From an uncultured Campylobacter sp. (GTDB lineage Bacteria; Campylobacterota; Campylobacteria; Campylobacterales; Campylobacteraceae), in assembly GCF_938039245.1 (NCBI RefSeq), contig NZ_CALHVN010000034.1, positions 1 to 53,724 of the forward strand: a DNA stretch of 53,724 nucleotides. Direction: 5' to 3'. Made by a program: the position numbers and the translations under genes. Numbering within the stretch: position 1 is the stretch's first letter; every line of letters starts with the position of its first letter. Below, piece after piece: positions 52,720-53,724 of this stretch. A model generated the notes under the pieces. It saw only the letters and a list, made by a program, of their open reading frames with translations. It was not told where the DNA came from and did no database searches.

Positions 52720-52932
52720 ATGCCATACGTAAATATAAAAATCACAAAAGAAAAAGAGGCCGTAAGCGCCGAGCAAAAGCGCGCGCTCATAGCAGGCGTG
52801 ACAAAACTGCTAGGCGATACGCTAAAGCGCGACGCGAGCAGAACCGTCGTCGTGATAGAGGAAGTTAGCACCGATGACTACGGCTTTGGCGGCGAGAGCA
52901 TAACCGAACTAAGATCAAAACAAGGAAAATAA
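52720..52932 (+). CDS. 4-oxalocrotonate tautomerase-family protein
   Basis: This 70-residue protein has the catalytic Pro just after the start Met (MPYVNIKITKE), and the family segment SAEQKRALIAGVTKLLGDTL followed by TVVVIEEVSTDDYGFGG. Tautomerases of this size form hexamers. The chromosomal role in Campylobacter is not known, and a catabolic pathway is unlikely given the neighbours. It is ten bases from smpB with AAGGAAA upstream, and two bases from the next gene. Confidence 0.9.
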   Translation: MPYVNIKITKEKEAVSAEQKRALIAGVTKLLGDTLKRDASRTVVVIEEVSTDDYGFGGESITELRSKQGK

Positions 52933-52933
52933 T

Positions 52934-53548
52934 ATGAAAAAAACAATAAAGGCGATTTTTGCGGCTTTAGCCTGCGCGATATTTTTAGCAGGCTGCGGCG
53001 AGGACGAGACGGCAAAGGCTCCCGCAAAGATAGAAGGCTACAAAACTGGCGAGGAGATCGCGCTAAAAAGCGTGTTCGGTAAAGAGCTCACGCTAAAGCG
53101 CGTCGAGGGCGGCTTTGTCATCAAGGGCGAGGAAGATAAAATTTTGATGTTTGATATATTCGGCACGTTTTGTCCGCCGTGTCAAAAAGAAGCGCCTGAT
53201 CTCACTAAATTTCAGATCGATAATCTAAACGACTTTACGGTAGTCGCTCTCACGCACTTTGAAAACGTCACGAACGAATACGTCGTGGAAAATTTCGCGC
53301 AAAAATACAACGCCTTTTACTTCATCTCAAACGACGCTAAAATCAACGACAGGCTTGCCGCGCAAATTTTAGAGGATATAAAATACGAGCGACTCGAGAG
53401 CGTACCGATAAAAATGGTGCTAAAAGGCGGCGTATATCAGGAGCTAACCGACGTAGATAGCGGAAAATTCGGCGTGAAATACTACCTAGGCGGCATCCGT
53501 TTGGACGCGATGACGAAAGATTACGAGAGAATAAAAAATGCCCGCTAA
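52934..53548 (+). CDS. TlpA-like thioredoxin-fold lipoprotein
   Basis: This 204-residue protein has a lipoprotein signal (ACAIFLAGCG, Cys21) and a thioredoxin-like domain with the redox motif FGTFCPPCQKEAP (CPPC). It resembles membrane-anchored TlpA/ResA-type thiol-disulphide oxidoreductases of the periplasm. Substrates might include cytochrome c or DsbD-dependent proteins; this is inference. The start follows AAGGAAA. Its stop overlaps the clpS start by 11 bases. Confidence 0.92.
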   Translation: MKKTIKAIFAALACAIFLAGCGEDETAKAPAKIEGYKTGEEIALKSVFGKELTLKRVEGGFVIKGEEDKILMFDIFGTFCPPCQKEAPDLTKFQIDNLNDFTVVALTHFENVTNEYVVENFAQKYNAFYFISNDAKINDRLAAQILEDIKYERLESVPIKMVLKGGVYQELTDVDSGKFGVKYYLGGIRLDAMTKDYERIKNAR

Positions 53549-53724
53549 AACCGCCACCCGGCGGGAGCGAGACGTCGCGCTAAAGGAAAAACCCGAATTT
53601 CCGAGTAAATTTAAGGTTATTTTGTTAAACGACGATGTTACGAGTATGGATTTTGTCGTGAGCGTGCTGGTAGAGATTTTTAATCGCGATATGCAAAGCG
53701 CGGTAGCCGTGATGCTAAAAATCC
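53538..53724 (+). CDS. clpS: ClpS adaptor, cut by the window end
   Basis: Sixty-two codons are visible from the ATG at 53538 to the window end. The core starts KFKVILLNDDVTSMDFVVSV and continues EIFNRDMQSAVAVMLKI. The LLNDDVTSMDFV segment is the N-degron-binding signature of ClpS, which delivers N-end-rule substrates to ClpAP. The N-terminal extension is rich in Lys and Arg. It overlaps the TlpA-like gene by 11 bases; clpA would be expected just beyond the window, as in C. jejuni. Confidence 0.93.
   Translation, partial: MPAKTATRRERDVALKEKPEFPSKFKVILLNDDVTSMDFVVSVLVEIFNRDMQSAVAVMLKI

Noticed and set aside
1..53724. CRISPR array, prophage or toxin-antitoxin module
   Set aside because: No regularly spaced repeats, integrase, structural phage genes or small paired antitoxin-toxin frames were found.

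Overview
The window looks like chromosome from a relatively GC-rich Campylobacter, most likely the oral C. rectus / C. showae / C. curvus group. Three things suggest this. The proteins are typically campylobacterial (PriA, UvrB, MagIII-type glycosylase, short LptE, Lnt, PepF). The gene order matches what I recall of two C. jejuni segments, the priA-prepilin-two small genes-uvrB block and the long mfd...folC...leuS-secFD-yajC-lnt-metK-sstT...pepF...helicase-truB-csrA-ispE...clpS block. The DNA is saturated with the word AAATTT. The species call is inference.

Layout. 1-900: an RclC-type membrane protein and its terminator. 1056-7191 (minus strand): priA with an unusually long interdomain linker, a 1.6 kb gene-poor gap, three tandem type IV prepilin-like genes, and a pair of small genes that look ZapA-like and ZapB-like. 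7259-9235: uvrB. 9552-13741: an orphan small protein, a PPP-type phosphatase, a lipoprotein, a 131-bp element with imperfect terminal inverted repeats, and ppk. 13878-15974: a 25-residue membrane peptide, a DUF465 protein, a two-TM RCK potassium channel and rpmB. 16190-19021: a STAS-CheX protein, rpe and a DnaQ-type exonuclease, followed by an 870-bp gap. 19892-23338: cysE-cysK, a MagIII-type DNA glycosylase and a ClC transporter. 23340-36745 (minus): a long, tightly packed gene string of YmdB-type phosphodiesterase, ATPase, mfd, folC, diguanylate cyclase, lptE, leuS, membrane protein, secF, secD and yajC, many with 1-, 4- or 11-nt overlaps. 36718-43972: lnt, a membrane protein with an open in-frame continuation after its stop, metK, sstT, pepF, an SspB-like protein, and a frameshifted small membrane protein. 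44087-48087: an iron-regulated-looking TonB-dependent haemoglobin/transferrin-type receptor and a LysR regulator. 48253-53724: a UvrD/Rep helicase, truB, csrA, ispE, smpB, a tautomerase, a TlpA-like lipoprotein, and clpS cut by the window end.

How the genes work together. Most of the window is housekeeping: repair and replication restart (priA, uvrB, mfd, helicase, glycosylase, dnaQ), protein export and envelope biogenesis (secDF-yajC, lnt, lptE), cysteine and SAM synthesis, and translation with its quality control (leuS, rpmB, truB, smpB, clpS). Against this background the least described items are the SspB-like candidate ClpX adaptor at 43282, the prepilin trio, the ZapA/ZapB-like pair, the tiny membrane peptide at 13878, the inverted-repeat element at 11495, and the frameshifted or stop-split membrane proteins. 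No tRNA, rRNA, CRISPR array, prophage or complete insertion sequence was recognised. I see no clear self-contained novel defence-type system here.
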